In this document: positions 1-8,418 of the stretch, in pieces
Numbering within the stretch: the first letter of the stretch is position 1
How the letters are laid out: each line of letters begins with the position of its first letter
From: a bacterium
GTDB taxonomy: Bacteria; Zhuqueibacterota; QNDG01; DSAB01
Assembly: GCA_011388275.1 (NCBI GenBank)
Contig: DSAB01000071.1
Coordinates: 1 to 37,151 of the forward strand
DNA length: 37,151 bases
Direction of reading: 5' to 3'
Translations under genes and position numbers: made by a program
The notes under the pieces: model-generated
The model's database searches: none
The model's input: only the letters and a program-made list of their open reading frames with translations
What the model was told of the DNA's origin: nothing

Positions 1-11
1 AAATCAGAGGA

Positions 12-1817
12 TCACTGACCGTCTTCGATTCGATTTTTTTCTTCAACGGAAATGACTTTTTCTTTAATCTGATTCTTTTCAAAATCCAAAATGCGGATTT
101 TGGATCCGTACCGTATCTCTAAACGCGGAACCATGACATCACCATAAAGGTAGGGACTTTCGAAAAGAGGGTATTTGGACAGATCAACAGACACTCCGTT
201 CAGCTTTCGCGGACCGTTAAAGGTAAATTCCATCCAATTCCCCCGTGATGTGACATAGGAGACGGACAGAGAATCATCGAAAACCGACAAATCCGGCAAG
301 TTGTTTCGTATTTGCTTTTGAAAAGAATCGAAAGATGTGTATTCATCTTCACTGCCCGCCTCCAGAACCAGACCGTTATGCAGATGCCGGCTTGTCAAAC
401 GATGGCAGGTGGATTCTTCCTTCCATTCATAGGGTTTTAGCGGAAAATAGGCGATATATACTCCGCCCTCCCTGCAAAATATCCATCCTGATGCATCCTC
501 GATTCTCTCATCGAGCTGTTTTGGAAAATAGGCGCTTATATACGGCCAGTTGATCCCTTTGGGTATATCATACAGCACGATCAGTGCATTCTCGTGTTGA
601 AAAGTCTGTTCATAAGGAGACCCTCCGGTCCATTTATCAGGACTGGTGTAAGTTCCCTTGGACTTGATTACCTCACCCACCAGATACTTCGGTTCTTCAG
701 GAAAAAAAGCAGCGAGTTCTTTGACTGAATAAGTAGGATGAAGCGAAAAGAGTGTCGAATGGGGCTTCTCTGATACCCAGGTGACACTCCAGGTATGCTG
801 CTGAATGGGCTGAAGGATACCTCCCTGAAGGGATCCAAGGCCGTAAAGACGCGTCACATAATTGGTCTTGTATACCGGAGGGTTTCTTTCCCGGCCGTAA
901 CGGATGATGTTTCGTACTCTCTTGGTTTCCAGATGTGTGTATGGAATACTTCGATCGGTGGCGGCCTGAACGATGATATTCGGACAGCGATATCCGGAGA
1001 GTGCCGGAAAAATCGATTCATGCATGGAAGCATTCGGATTGAATTCGCTGTCACCGAAATACAGCCACATGAGGGTTGCGACAACGCTGGCGCGTGGTGT
1101 ATAGACTCGAGGTTCATAGATCCGGCTGAATCCGCCGATCGGCATGCCCTTCAGGTGTTCACAGGCCCAATCAGCCAGCAAATAATCCATAAGCATATTT
1201 GCCTGCTGTCGAAGAAGAGGGTCGACCGCAAAATCATAAAGCAGTGCTATCGGCGACAGAAAAACCCCTCCATAGTCGGGTGAATCGAACTCCATCTGAC
1301 CTCGGGTCGTTGTCTCGCGGATCCAGTGCTGCAGATACGCATACGCTTCCCGGTAATTTTCTTCGGAACTTTTCCCGTTGAACCAGGTCAGACCGTTTTC
1401 ACCGGGCCAGGTCTGAGCTGCCAGCAATATGGCTGTATAGTACATAAGCCAATGATTTTCCGTATCGCCCCTGTAGGCGGTATAATCTCTGAACAGCATG
1501 CGGCAATGCCGGATGATATCCTCGGGCAGTCGGTGCTGAAAGTGCAGATAGGTGCCGATGAGCGGATAGATGAAAAACATATCTCCGGTAGGATGACGGA
1601 TCTTCTCTCTAAGCAGAGCCAGCGCGTTTTCTTCGTCGATTCCGGTTGCCAGTTTCGCACACACCCCCTGAAAACCAGGCCTGCTGGTTCTTGAAGCATA
1701 ATAGGAAAGCAGCCTGTCGCGCCGGGATTCAAATCCCAGTTTCTCGATATGCCGGGTTTGCGCAGAAGCTTGTGCCGTAAGAAAAATCATCAAAATCACG
1801 GCAAGGCGCCTAATCAT
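12..1817 (-). CDS. Secreted helical-toroid protein, possible polysaccharide lyase-like, function unknown
   Basis: About 601 aa. The start at 1817 is chosen over an upstream in-frame start because it gives a clean signal peptide (MIRRLAVILMIFLTAQASA) and has AGGAGG six bases upstream. The N-terminal half is rich in helices with repeated aromatic and His/Asn patches (for example ENHWLMYYTAILLA and DYGGVFLSPIALLYDFA). This is like the (alpha/alpha) toroids of heparinase II/III and alginate lyase families. The C-terminal half is mostly beta-strand. The fold is my inference from the pattern; I see no decisive catalytic signature. The start overlaps the stop of the propeller gene by 8 nt (ATGATTAG), so the two are probably translationally coupled at the end of the mutL-miaA operon. 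It is probably exported to the periplasm or surface. It could also be a structural surface protein rather than an enzyme. Confidence 0.6.
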   Translation of the reverse strand: MIRRLAVILMIFLTAQASAQTRHIEKLGFESRRDRLLSYYASRTSRPGFQGVCAKLATGIDEENALALLREKIRHPTGDMFFIYPLIGTYLHFQHRLPEDIIRHCRMLFRDYTAYRGDTENHWLMYYTAILLAAQTWPGENGLTWFNGKSSEENYREAYAYLQHWIRETTTRGQMEFDSPDYGGVFLSPIALLYDFAVDPLLRQQANMLMDYLLADWACEHLKGMPIGGFSRIYEPRVYTPRASVVATLMWLYFGDSEFNPNASMHESIFPALSGYRCPNIIVQAATDRSIPYTHLETKRVRNIIRYGRERNPPVYKTNYVTRLYGLGSLQGGILQPIQQHTWSVTWVSEKPHSTLFSLHPTYSVKELAAFFPEEPKYLVGEVIKSKGTYTSPDKWTGGSPYEQTFQHENALIVLYDIPKGINWPYISAYFPKQLDERIEDASGWIFCREGGVYIAYFPLKPYEWKEESTCHRLTSRHLHNGLVLEAGSEDEYTSFDSFQKQIRNNLPDLSVFDDSLSVSYVTSRGNWMEFTFNGPRKLNGVSVDLSKYPLFESPYLYGDVMVPRLEIRYGSKIRILDFEKNQIKEKVISVEEKNRIEDGQ

Positions 1818-2805
1818 GGCGGACCTCCTGATCAATAAAAAGCGACCATACCTGCGCACCTTCAAGCCCCGCGTGTTCCCAGGTACGGCCCTTATGGTTG
1901 ATGAATATGCCCCCTCCCACTGTGCCAGCCAGAACAAATCCGGATGGATGCACTGCAACGGCATGCACCACGGGATGGGTCAATCGACCGTAAGACTTCC
2001 ACGACATGCCTCCGTTCGTGCTCCTGTACACTCCGTTTCCGTGGGTTCCCGCATAGATCACCTCGTTTCGACCAGGATCAAAGGCCAGATCGTACACGGT
2101 GAGGGAATCAGGCCATCGGCCGCAGGTTTCCCAGATAAGACCGCCGTCTTCGGAACGATAAACTCCACGGTTTTCGGTACCTGCAAGCAGACGGTCAGAA
2201 TCGTTCGGATGCTGAATCACGCAGCGGACGGCAACCCCCTTTAAACCGGTTGTCTCCCAGGACAGTCCTCCGTCCAGAGACCGGTACAGACCGCCTTCAG
2301 TACCCGCCCAGATACGCCTGGTATGGTACCGATCCATTTGCAGGCCGGAAACAAAGGTTTCTTCCAACCCCTTATTTCCCTCCAGCCAGGTGTCCCCTCC
2401 ATCTTCGGAGACATAGATCCCATACGCGGTTCCGATTACGACCCGGCGCCCTGAAGGCGCTTCGGCCTGGATCGCCTGCACTTCGGTGATTTTCCAGTCC
2501 GTGACGATTTTCCAATGCAGTCCGCCGTTTACGGTTTTCAGTACGCCGTTACCACCGGCCACATAAATGACTTGACCCTGAGTATTCGGAACAACGAAAA
2601 CATCGAACACCCGGCAATTGGTCCAGCAAATGTGCGCCCATTGTTCGGCATCAGGTGAAACGTAGACACCAATTGGAGGATTCTCCGCTCCTACTACGTA
2701 TTTTCTGTTTCCGAGAATTCCCGCGTAAATGATCTGGCTGCGTGCGTTCTCTGCAGTCAAACATGCCAGGATGATAAAAAGACCAAGAAATGCGGCCGGT
2801 TTCAT
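1810..2805 (-). CDS. Secreted seven-bladed Asp-box beta-propeller (BNR/Ycf48-like)
   Basis: About 331 aa. The start at 2805 gives a signal peptide (MKPAAFLGLFIILACLTAENA) and overlaps the miaA stop as TGATG, implying translational coupling. Seven spaced Asp-box-like motifs are visible: SPDAEQW, VNGGLHW, SEDGGDTW, SLDGGLSW, SEDGGLIW, STNGGMSW and NHKGRTW. These suggest a seven-bladed propeller. The family is known for sialidase-like, Ycf48-like and sortilin-like scaffolds. The catalytic arginines and tyrosine of sialidases are not evident, so a binding or scaffold role is more likely than hydrolysis. It is exported and probably partners with the toroid protein encoded immediately downstream. 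Confidence 0.75.
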   Translation of the reverse strand: MKPAAFLGLFIILACLTAENARSQIIYAGILGNRKYVVGAENPPIGVYVSPDAEQWAHICWTNCRVFDVFVVPNTQGQVIYVAGGNGVLKTVNGGLHWKIVTDWKITEVQAIQAEAPSGRRVVIGTAYGIYVSEDGGDTWLEGNKGLEETFVSGLQMDRYHTRRIWAGTEGGLYRSLDGGLSWETTGLKGVAVRCVIQHPNDSDRLLAGTENRGVYRSEDGGLIWETCGRWPDSLTVYDLAFDPGRNEVIYAGTHGNGVYRSTNGGMSWKSYGRLTHPVVHAVAVHPSGFVLAGTVGGGIFINHKGRTWEHAGLEGAQVWSLFIDQEVRHD

Positions 2806-3743
2806 CACGGATTCTCCCCTTGAAAATGTCTTGCAATTATTTCGGCAGCCGAATTCAGGGGTGTCGTTTCTTCGATATCGATCCATTTGATTCGGGAATC
2901 CCGCCTGAACCAGGTCATCTGGCGTTTGGCAAACCGAACCGTATTTCGCTTGATTCGCTCAACAGCTTCATCCTTGCCGATCTCGCCCCTCAAAAAAGCT
3001 GCAGTCTCTTTGTAACCCAGTGAATCAAGGCTGTTGGCGCCGGGATCGATACTCGAATCCATCAGTTTGCGTACTTCCTCAAATAAGCCCTGTTCGACCA
3101 TTTGGTCCACCCTTTGTCGTATTCTTTCTTTCAGAATTTCACGGGGGAATCGCAGTCCGTAGAAATTCGGTGAGAAGAATCCGGGAAGTGTTTCCTCCTT
3201 TTGAACCGAGGAGATGGGCTTTCCCGAAATGGAATAAACTTCCAGGGCCCTTATAATGCGTTTTTGATCGTTGGGATGTATTTTCCCGGCCGCGCACGGG
3301 TCTTTGGATTGCAGCCTGGCATACAAATACCCGGAACCAAATCTCTTCGCCTCCTCTTTCAAGTTTGCACGCAGATCGATGTTTCGGTAATTTCCAGGGA
3401 AGAAACCATCGACCAGGGCCTGAACATAGAGTCCGGATCCCCCCACGATGATAGGAACACGTTTCCTTCCGATGATTTGGATGACCGCTTCGCGTGCCAA
3501 TCGGGCGAAATCGCCGGCACTGAAAGGTTCTTCGGGATCGAGAATATCGAGACAGTGGTGCGGAATATCCCCGATCTCTTCAGGAGCCGGCTTGGCCGTG
3601 CCGATATCCATACCGCGATAAACCTGCCGAGAATCCGCGGAAACAATTTCTCCGTTCAGCAGCTCGGCCAATTTCAAAGAGACGGCGGTTTTTCCCGAAG
3701 CGGTAGGGCCAACCAAAATCAGCACCCGCGAAAAAGCATTCAT
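2805..3743 (-). CDS. miaA: tRNA dimethylallyltransferase
   Basis: 312 aa, the usual MiaA length. It transfers a dimethylallyl group from DMAPP to N6 of A37 in tRNAs that read UNN codons; cytoplasmic. The P-loop GPTASGKT is at residues 12-19. It is followed by the family segments SADSRQVYRGMDIGTAKP and HHCLDILDPEEPFSAGDF, then VGGSGLYVQALVDG. The ATG overlaps the mutL stop by one base (TGATG). The mutL-miaA order is widely conserved. Nothing is truncated. Confidence 0.97.
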   Translation of the reverse strand: MNAFSRVLILVGPTASGKTAVSLKLAELLNGEIVSADSRQVYRGMDIGTAKPAPEEIGDIPHHCLDILDPEEPFSAGDFARLAREAVIQIIGRKRVPIIVGGSGLYVQALVDGFFPGNYRNIDLRANLKEEAKRFGSGYLYARLQSKDPCAAGKIHPNDQKRIIRALEVYSISGKPISSVQKEETLPGFFSPNFYGLRFPREILKERIRQRVDQMVEQGLFEEVRKLMDSSIDPGANSLDSLGYKETAAFLRGEIGKDEAVERIKRNTVRFAKRQMTWFRRDSRIKWIDIEETTPLNSAAEIIARHFQGENP

Positions 3744-5446
3744 CAGCGTCCGAACCTCCTGTCTATCTCTTCCAGGCTCAAATTCACAATAATCGGACGT
3801 CCGTGAGGACAGAAATAGGGTTCACTCGTGGCGAAAAGCTGATCGATCAGTGAAGTCATTTCCGGCAGGGTCAGAGAATCTCCTGATTTTACAGCCGATT
3901 TACACGCGTAGGATTTGGCCACGGCGTCCCAGAAATCTTCACCGGTGCCGCGGTTTTCCCGGTAATCATCCAGTATATCGAGAAGAATATCCTTCTCATT
4001 GCCCTTTCGAATGTCCAGAGGGACGGATTCGATGACAACGGTTTGTTTTCCGAATTCTTTCAAACCGAATCCGATCCGTTCCAGCGCTGTATTGATCTCG
4101 GTCAGTGTCGAGTAATCATCGATAGAGAGCTGCAGAGTCTGAGGAAAAAGCAGCTGCTGAGAACCACCCGGAGCCGACTTTTTGCACGCCAATACTTTTT
4201 CGTAGAGGATTCGCTCATGAGCGACATGCTGATCAATGATAGTTATTCCGCTTTTGATTTGTGACAGAATATACCGGTTATGAATTTGCCAGAGTTCCGG
4301 AAATCTTTTTTCCCCCTCACGAAATGAAACGGATGCAGGTAAAGGCGCCGTTTCAGTAGATTGAGCTTCCAGGGACAACTGACTGGACAACCTGGGTGTT
4401 TCATTTCCGCGAAAACGCAGATTCGATCCCCTCTTCTTTGTAATCAAATGCAGATCAGGAATCACCGCGGGTCCCCGAAGGGCGTCTTCCGTGATTTTTC
4501 GGATCAAATTGTAGATCAGATGTTCATCCTGAAAACGGACTTCACTTTTCATTGGATGTACATTTACATCCACCAATCGGGGATCCATCTCTATATACAG
4601 AATATAAACAGGATATTCACCCCGGCCCAGTCGATTTCCATACGCGGAAAGCACGGCGTGTGAAAGACTTCGATTCTGTACAGCGCGCCCGTTGATGAAA
4701 ACGAATTGATTTTCGCGGGATTTTCTCCCGTCTCCGGGACGGCTGATCCATGCCTCGATGTTCAGTCCGGATACCGATCTATGAATATGAATCAATTCCC
4801 GTGAGTCACCCAATACATCGTTGAGGCGTTCTTCGAGAGTGTTTCTGAGCAGATGCATGGTTTTATCGCCGTTGACCTGAAGCGTCCAATCGATTTTCGG
4901 ATGGGAAAGCACCATGGTACGAAATACACGGATGAGATGACGCAGTTCAGTGACCGGTGTTTTGAGAAATTTTCGCCGTGCCGGGACTGCGGCAAAAAGG
5001 TCACGCACGGATACAGTTGTACCTTTTCGCGGAGCAACCTTCAGCACCTCTCTGATTTCTCCCGATTCCAGCAGCACTTGCGTCCCCTCATTTTCTGATT
5101 GGTGACAGGTTGTAATCACCATTCGTGAAACCGCACTGATGCTGGCCAGGGCTTCACCTCTGAATCCCAAGGTTGTGATGGCTTCCAGATCCTCTTCATC
5201 GCGAATTTTGCTGGTTGCATGTCTGCGGCAGCAAAGCAGAACGTCCTCTTCCGTCATACCGTTTCCGTCATCCGTCACTTCGATCAGAGAAACGCCGGAT
5301 TCTTCGATTCGAAGAAGGATGCGGGATGAGCCTGCGTCCAGGGCGTTTTCAATCAGCTCTTTGGCCACCGAGGCCGGTCTTTCGACCACTTCACCGGCGG
5401 CTATCCGCTTCATCATCAAATCAGAGAGCAGATGGATAGAGGCCAT
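3743..5446 (-). CDS. mutL: DNA mismatch repair protein MutL, endonuclease type
   Basis: 567 aa. The GHKL ATPase domain is complete: KELIENALDAG with the catalytic Glu near residue 30, DDGNGM at 59-64 and GFRGEAL at 94-100. The C-terminal domain keeps the latent-nuclease motifs: DQHVAHERILYE at 405-416 (consensus DQHA-x2-E-x4-E, here Ala to Val), ACKSAVKSG at 514-522 and CPHGRP at 546-551. It is therefore probably a nicking MutL of the kind found where MutH is absent. The linker is short, which gives a compact protein. The ATG is preceded by AAGGTG and lies 3 nt after the YlxR-L7Ae gene. MutS is not in the window. Confidence 0.97.
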   Translation of the reverse strand: MASIHLLSDLMMKRIAAGEVVERPASVAKELIENALDAGSSRILLRIEESGVSLIEVTDDGNGMTEEDVLLCCRRHATSKIRDEEDLEAITTLGFRGEALASISAVSRMVITTCHQSENEGTQVLLESGEIREVLKVAPRKGTTVSVRDLFAAVPARRKFLKTPVTELRHLIRVFRTMVLSHPKIDWTLQVNGDKTMHLLRNTLEERLNDVLGDSRELIHIHRSVSGLNIEAWISRPGDGRKSRENQFVFINGRAVQNRSLSHAVLSAYGNRLGRGEYPVYILYIEMDPRLVDVNVHPMKSEVRFQDEHLIYNLIRKITEDALRGPAVIPDLHLITKKRGSNLRFRGNETPRLSSQLSLEAQSTETAPLPASVSFREGEKRFPELWQIHNRYILSQIKSGITIIDQHVAHERILYEKVLACKKSAPGGSQQLLFPQTLQLSIDDYSTLTEINTALERIGFGLKEFGKQTVVIESVPLDIRKGNEKDILLDILDDYRENRGTGEDFWDAVAKSYACKSAVKSGDSLTLPEMTSLIDQLFATSEPYFCPHGRPIIVNLSLEEIDRRFGR

Positions 5447-5449
5447 TTT

Positions 5450-6010
5450 TCACCTTTTTGGGTTCGGCGGTTTTGCATAGGCATCGATAATGCTTGAAGC
5501 CAAACCTGAATGTGTAATACCTGCCGTGCGACATCCAACTCTGCCTGTCAGGCTTTCCAGCCGCTGACGGGCCAGAATGATCATGGGAATGTCCATTTTT
5601 TCCGACCAGAATTCCATTTTTCTTCGTGTCCATTTCTGTGTATCTTCATCCATCAGCAAGAGATGGATTTTTCCTTGATCGAATCCTTTTTCCAGAGCCG
5701 TTATACCCATGATGATTTCCCGGCTTTTCCTTGCAAACCCGATATAGGACTCCGATGAATTCTGCAGCAAACAAGCCATTTCCAGATACAGCGATTCGGG
5801 AATGGGTTTACCCGTGACATGATCCAGTATACGGCGTTTTCGTACTTTTTCCAGACAATTCGAATTCCTGCATGAATAAAAACCGCGGCCCGGCAGTCTC
5901 TGTTTGGTATCGATCGAAGTTTCTCCGGACAAAGATCGAACGATCCGAATCAACGTTTCTTTGGGAAACTTCTGCCGGCAGGCCACACATTGACGGAGAG
6001 AAACAGCCAT
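5450..6010 (-). CDS. YlxR (DUF448) - L7Ae-like RNA-binding fusion protein
   Basis: About 186 aa from the ATG at 6010; a TTG at 6016 is an alternative start two codons earlier. Residues 1-80 carry the YlxR/DUF448 signature: RQCVACRQ, an IRIVR strand, LPGRGFYSC and a basic VRKRRI segment. Residues 90-175 resemble the L7Ae/YlxQ fold (ESYIGFARKSREIIMG, then a hydrophobic core). Stand-alone YlxR and YlxQ genes normally sit between nusA and infB; here the two are joined and lie directly upstream of mutL. The likely role is RNA binding linked to transcription or translation. Neither nusA nor infB is present in the window. Only 2 nt separate it from the upstream gene. Confidence 0.85.
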   Translation of the reverse strand: MAVSLRQCVACRQKFPKETLIRIVRSLSGETSIDTKQRLPGRGFYSCRNSNCLEKVRKRRILDHVTGKPIPESLYLEMACLLQNSSESYIGFARKSREIIMGITALEKGFDQGKIHLLLMDEDTQKWTRRKMEFWSEKMDIPMIILARQRLESLTGRVGCRTAGITHSGLASSIIDAYAKPPNPKR

Positions 6011-6012
6011 GA

Positions 6013-6225
6013 TCAACCCTTGCCGATACGGCTCAGATAGATGATAAAATACAATACTGCTGAAAGCAGAAACACAAGCCAGATCAAAGATCGCATTTTG
6101 GCCTGCGACCGTGAACGGCTTCGTTTAAATTCGATTCTATGTTTCCCTTTTTTCTCTTTTAACGGATCGTAATACCGGCATTCATAATGAAATTTCCGAT
6201 TCTTCGGCAATCGGGATCCGAACAT
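6013..6225 (-). CDS. Small basic single-pass membrane protein
   Basis: 70 aa from the ATG at 6225, which has a G-rich Shine-Dalgarno (AGGGGGA). An upstream in-frame start at 6354 would lie upstream of the promoter at 6265-6293, so I reject it. The N-terminal 45 residues are soluble and strongly basic, with a KNRKFHYECRYYDP motif. One hydrophobic helix follows (SLIWLVFLLSAVLYFIIYL), then a short tail. From memory, small proteins with an R-K-F-x-Y-x-x-R-x-Y motif occur near mutL in Bacteroidetes, often mislabelled as a riboflavin synthase subunit; I cannot verify this. First gene of the mutL operon; function unknown. Confidence 0.65.
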   Translation of the reverse strand: MFGSRLPKNRKFHYECRYYDPLKEKKGKHRIEFKRSRSRSQAKMRSLIWLVFLLSAVLYFIIYLSRIGKG

Positions 6226-6264
6226 GAGTCCCCCTGTATCAAACCCTTTCGTATGCCAATAAAA

Positions 6265-6293
6265 AATATACAGAAATCCCGGCGGATAATCAA
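6265..6293 (-). promoter_or_regulatory. Sigma70-like promoter of the mutL operon
   Basis: On the minus strand, TTGATT (6293-6288), a 17-bp spacer and TATATT (6270-6265). Transcription should start near 6258, about 33 nt before the ATG at 6225. It lies in the divergent gap with mazG, for which I see no comparably good promoter. Confidence 0.65.
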
Positions 6294-6381
6294 GACCTTT
6301 CCCGTCATGTTTTTCCTTGCAATTGAAAGAAAAAATAGCGACATTGATCACCAATTGATATCCGATTGATGGAGGAATGGC

Positions 6382-7161
6382 TTGTCTTGTCCATTCGATG
6401 AACTGAAGAGAATCATGAGCAAACTCCGGTCGCCTTCAGGATGTCCCTGGGACCGGGAGCAGACGCATCAATCACTCAAGCCTTACCTGCTGGAAGAAGC
6501 GTATGAAGTGCTTGAAGCGCTGGACAGCGGAAGCGATACCGAGATAGCGGAAGAACTGGGAGATCTTCTTCTGCAGGTGATCTTCCATGCGCAAATCGCT
6601 TCTGAGCAGGAACGATTCGACATTGAAGCTGTTATTCGGAATCTGAACGATAAACTCATTCGCAGACACCCCCATGTATTTGGAAATGCAGTGATCAAAA
6701 ACGCGGATCAGCAAAAAAAACACTGGGAGAAAATCAAGCGTCAGGAGGGAAAAACGTCTGTACTGGATGGAGTTCCCGTGTCGCTGCCTGCACTGATCCG
6801 GGCTGTCCGTCTTCAGCAGAAAGCATCTACAGTCGGTTTTGACTGGAATTCCATGGAACCCGTTCTGGATAAAATCAGTGAAGAACTTGACGAACTGCGT
6901 GCGGCTTGCGAAGCCGGCGATCCGGATCGCATGACAGAAGAACTGGGAGATTTCCTGTTCTCTCTGGCCAATGCGTCACGATTTTTGCATATCGATCCGG
7001 AAGACGCCTTGAGACGCACATGTCAGAAGTTTACAGATCGTTTTCATTTTATCGAAGAACGCCTTAAGAAAGAAGGGAAACCAATCAATCAGGCCTCGCT
7101 GGAAGAGATGGATGCGATCTGGGAAGATGCCAAGAAAAAAGGACAAAAGAGCCGGAATTAA
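6382..7161 (+). CDS. mazG: Nucleoside triphosphate pyrophosphohydrolase MazG
   Basis: 259 aa, the length of the two-domain MazG. It hydrolyses (d)NTPs to NMP and pyrophosphate, a house-cleaning function; cytoplasmic. The N-terminal domain has CPWDREQTHQSL, LLEEAYEVLEAL and EELGDLLLQVIFHA, supplying the EExxE/ExxD metal ligands. The second domain repeats the pattern as ISEELDELR and EELGDFLFSLAN. The start is a TTG: it is the first possible start after an in-frame stop at 6367 and has GGAGGA upstream. Nearby ATGs at 6369 and 6377 are out of frame. Confidence 0.95.
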   Translation: MSCPFDELKRIMSKLRSPSGCPWDREQTHQSLKPYLLEEAYEVLEALDSGSDTEIAEELGDLLLQVIFHAQIASEQERFDIEAVIRNLNDKLIRRHPHVFGNAVIKNADQQKKHWEKIKRQEGKTSVLDGVPVSLPALIRAVRLQQKASTVGFDWNSMEPVLDKISEELDELRAACEAGDPDRMTEELGDFLFSLANASRFLHIDPEDALRRTCQKFTDRFHFIEERLKKEGKPINQASLEEMDAIWEDAKKKGQKSRN

Positions 7162-7169
7162 ATCGATTC

Positions 7170-7198
7170 TTGACAATTTCTTTGAAAAAGTGTACTAT
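7170..7198 (+). promoter_or_regulatory. Near-consensus sigma70 promoter
   Basis: TTGACA (7170-7175), a 17-bp spacer and TACTAT (7193-7198). This is the strongest promoter by eye in the window. It sits between mazG and the lipoprotein gene and predicts a leader of about 34 nt. Confidence 0.8.
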
Positions 7199-7238
7199 AT
7201 AAGGATGGTTTATTGAAAACTCTATAAGGCGGACGTTT

Positions 7239-8393
7239 ATGAAAAAGGCACTGCTCATTACTCTGTTTCTTTGTTTTGCCATCTCTTGTTCGAGGAAATC
7301 CAGTCCGGTGGGATCTGACCTTTTCGACCGGATCAACGAGAATACGGTTTCCTACAAACTGCTTTATACCGTCTCGGCGGATACATTTTTTCAGACATCG
7401 ATAAACATGGGAAACAGTGCCTATCTGTATATCGGCCGCCAGCAGGATGTCATCGCTCACACACTGATCCGATTCGAGACCAAACCGGATTCGGGCATTT
7501 TAGACAGCACTATTGCCAAAATGTTCGCTTCCCGTTCACTGGACGGGTCTTCGGCACCCATGACGGTCAGAATGATTGAATGCAGGGTGCCCTGGGATGA
7601 GTATGAGATCCGATGGGATACCTGGGATAAGGTTCAGAACGGCTTTCTGGGTAATGAGATCGGCCGTTTCACACTGCACCCGGAATCCGATACGATTCTC
7701 TTTTCTCTGCCGAACGACCGCGTCAGGGAGTGGTCTGAATCGGATCAGTCCAATTACGGGCTCATGCTGACCTCTGACGATGCCGACTTCATTATGGAGT
7801 TGTACAGTAAAAACGCACCCACGGATGACACAACGCAAACCGTGTCCCATCCCTATTCCACATCTTATGTCACACGGAACGGAGAAACACTTCAGAGTTC
7901 ACGACTGGTCACGCAGGACGCCGTGCTGGTCAGCCGAAAGGTTGAGCCCACAGCCGAAAGGATGTGGATTCACAATGGCCTGGGTTTACGGACATTCATC
8001 AAAGTCGAAGTCGAGGGAATTCCGGAAAACGCAACTGTCAACAAGGCGCTTCTGATTCTGCGTCCGGATACCACGCTTTCATTTCCCGACAACAAACCGT
8101 TTGATTTTCTGGTCTATCCCGTTACTTCCGAAACCTGGGAACTGCCCAATATTCCTTTTGACCCATCTGGCGTTCAAACCGGTCGAATTGAGGGGGATTC
8201 TGCGGCCGTGGACATCACATTTTTCCTGCAGAACTGGATTTTCGGATCCGAAAAGAATTTTGGATTGATTTTAAGCGGAAACCTGGAGACCACGAATCTG
8301 ACAAGTCGTGCATTTTATACAACAACGGCTGACAGCCTTTTTCGTCCTCATATTCGATTGTACTATACACTTCCGCCATCGAGCCGTTATTAA
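7239..8393 (+). CDS. Lipoprotein with two DNRLRE/CBM-like modules
   Basis: 384 aa. It begins MKKALLITLFLCFAISCSRK, a lipoprotein signal with Cys17 as the likely lipidated residue. The rest is beta-rich and has two similar modules. Each carries a strand like AYLYIG or RTFIKVEV, an AxIxKALLxLRP-type segment and a late extension domain of the form VDITFFLQNW. This resembles DNRLRE carbohydrate-binding-like domains found in surface proteins of diderm bacteria; that assignment is inferred from pattern only. Start supported by AAGGCGG. Followed after 25 nt by a beta-barrel gene and probably co-transcribed with it, so it may be a surface partner of that barrel. Confidence 0.65.
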   Translation: MKKALLITLFLCFAISCSRKSSPVGSDLFDRINENTVSYKLLYTVSADTFFQTSINMGNSAYLYIGRQQDVIAHTLIRFETKPDSGILDSTIAKMFASRSLDGSSAPMTVRMIECRVPWDEYEIRWDTWDKVQNGFLGNEIGRFTLHPESDTILFSLPNDRVREWSESDQSNYGLMLTSDDADFIMELYSKNAPTDDTTQTVSHPYSTSYVTRNGETLQSSRLVTQDAVLVSRKVEPTAERMWIHNGLGLRTFIKVEVEGIPENATVNKALLILRPDTTLSFPDNKPFDFLVYPVTSETWELPNIPFDPSGVQTGRIEGDSAAVDITFFLQNWIFGSEKNFGLILSGNLETTNLTSRAFYTTTADSLFRPHIRLYYTLPPSSRY

Positions 8394-8418
8394 GAAGACA
8401 GAGTGATTTGGAGTGATC

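Noticed and set aside
1726-1741. GGGATTCAAATCCC looks like a tRNA T-arm
   Set aside because: It lies inside a well-supported coding region, is a simple palindrome, and no acceptor, D or anticodon arm can be built around it.
3201-3806. Long open frame on the plus strand opposite miaA and mutL
   Set aside because: It is antisense to a certain gene, has no start signal, and its composition follows the codon bias of miaA on the other strand.
6226-6354. N-terminal extension of the small membrane protein to 6354
   Set aside because: It would start upstream of the good promoter at 6265-6293, and the added residues look like non-coding translation.
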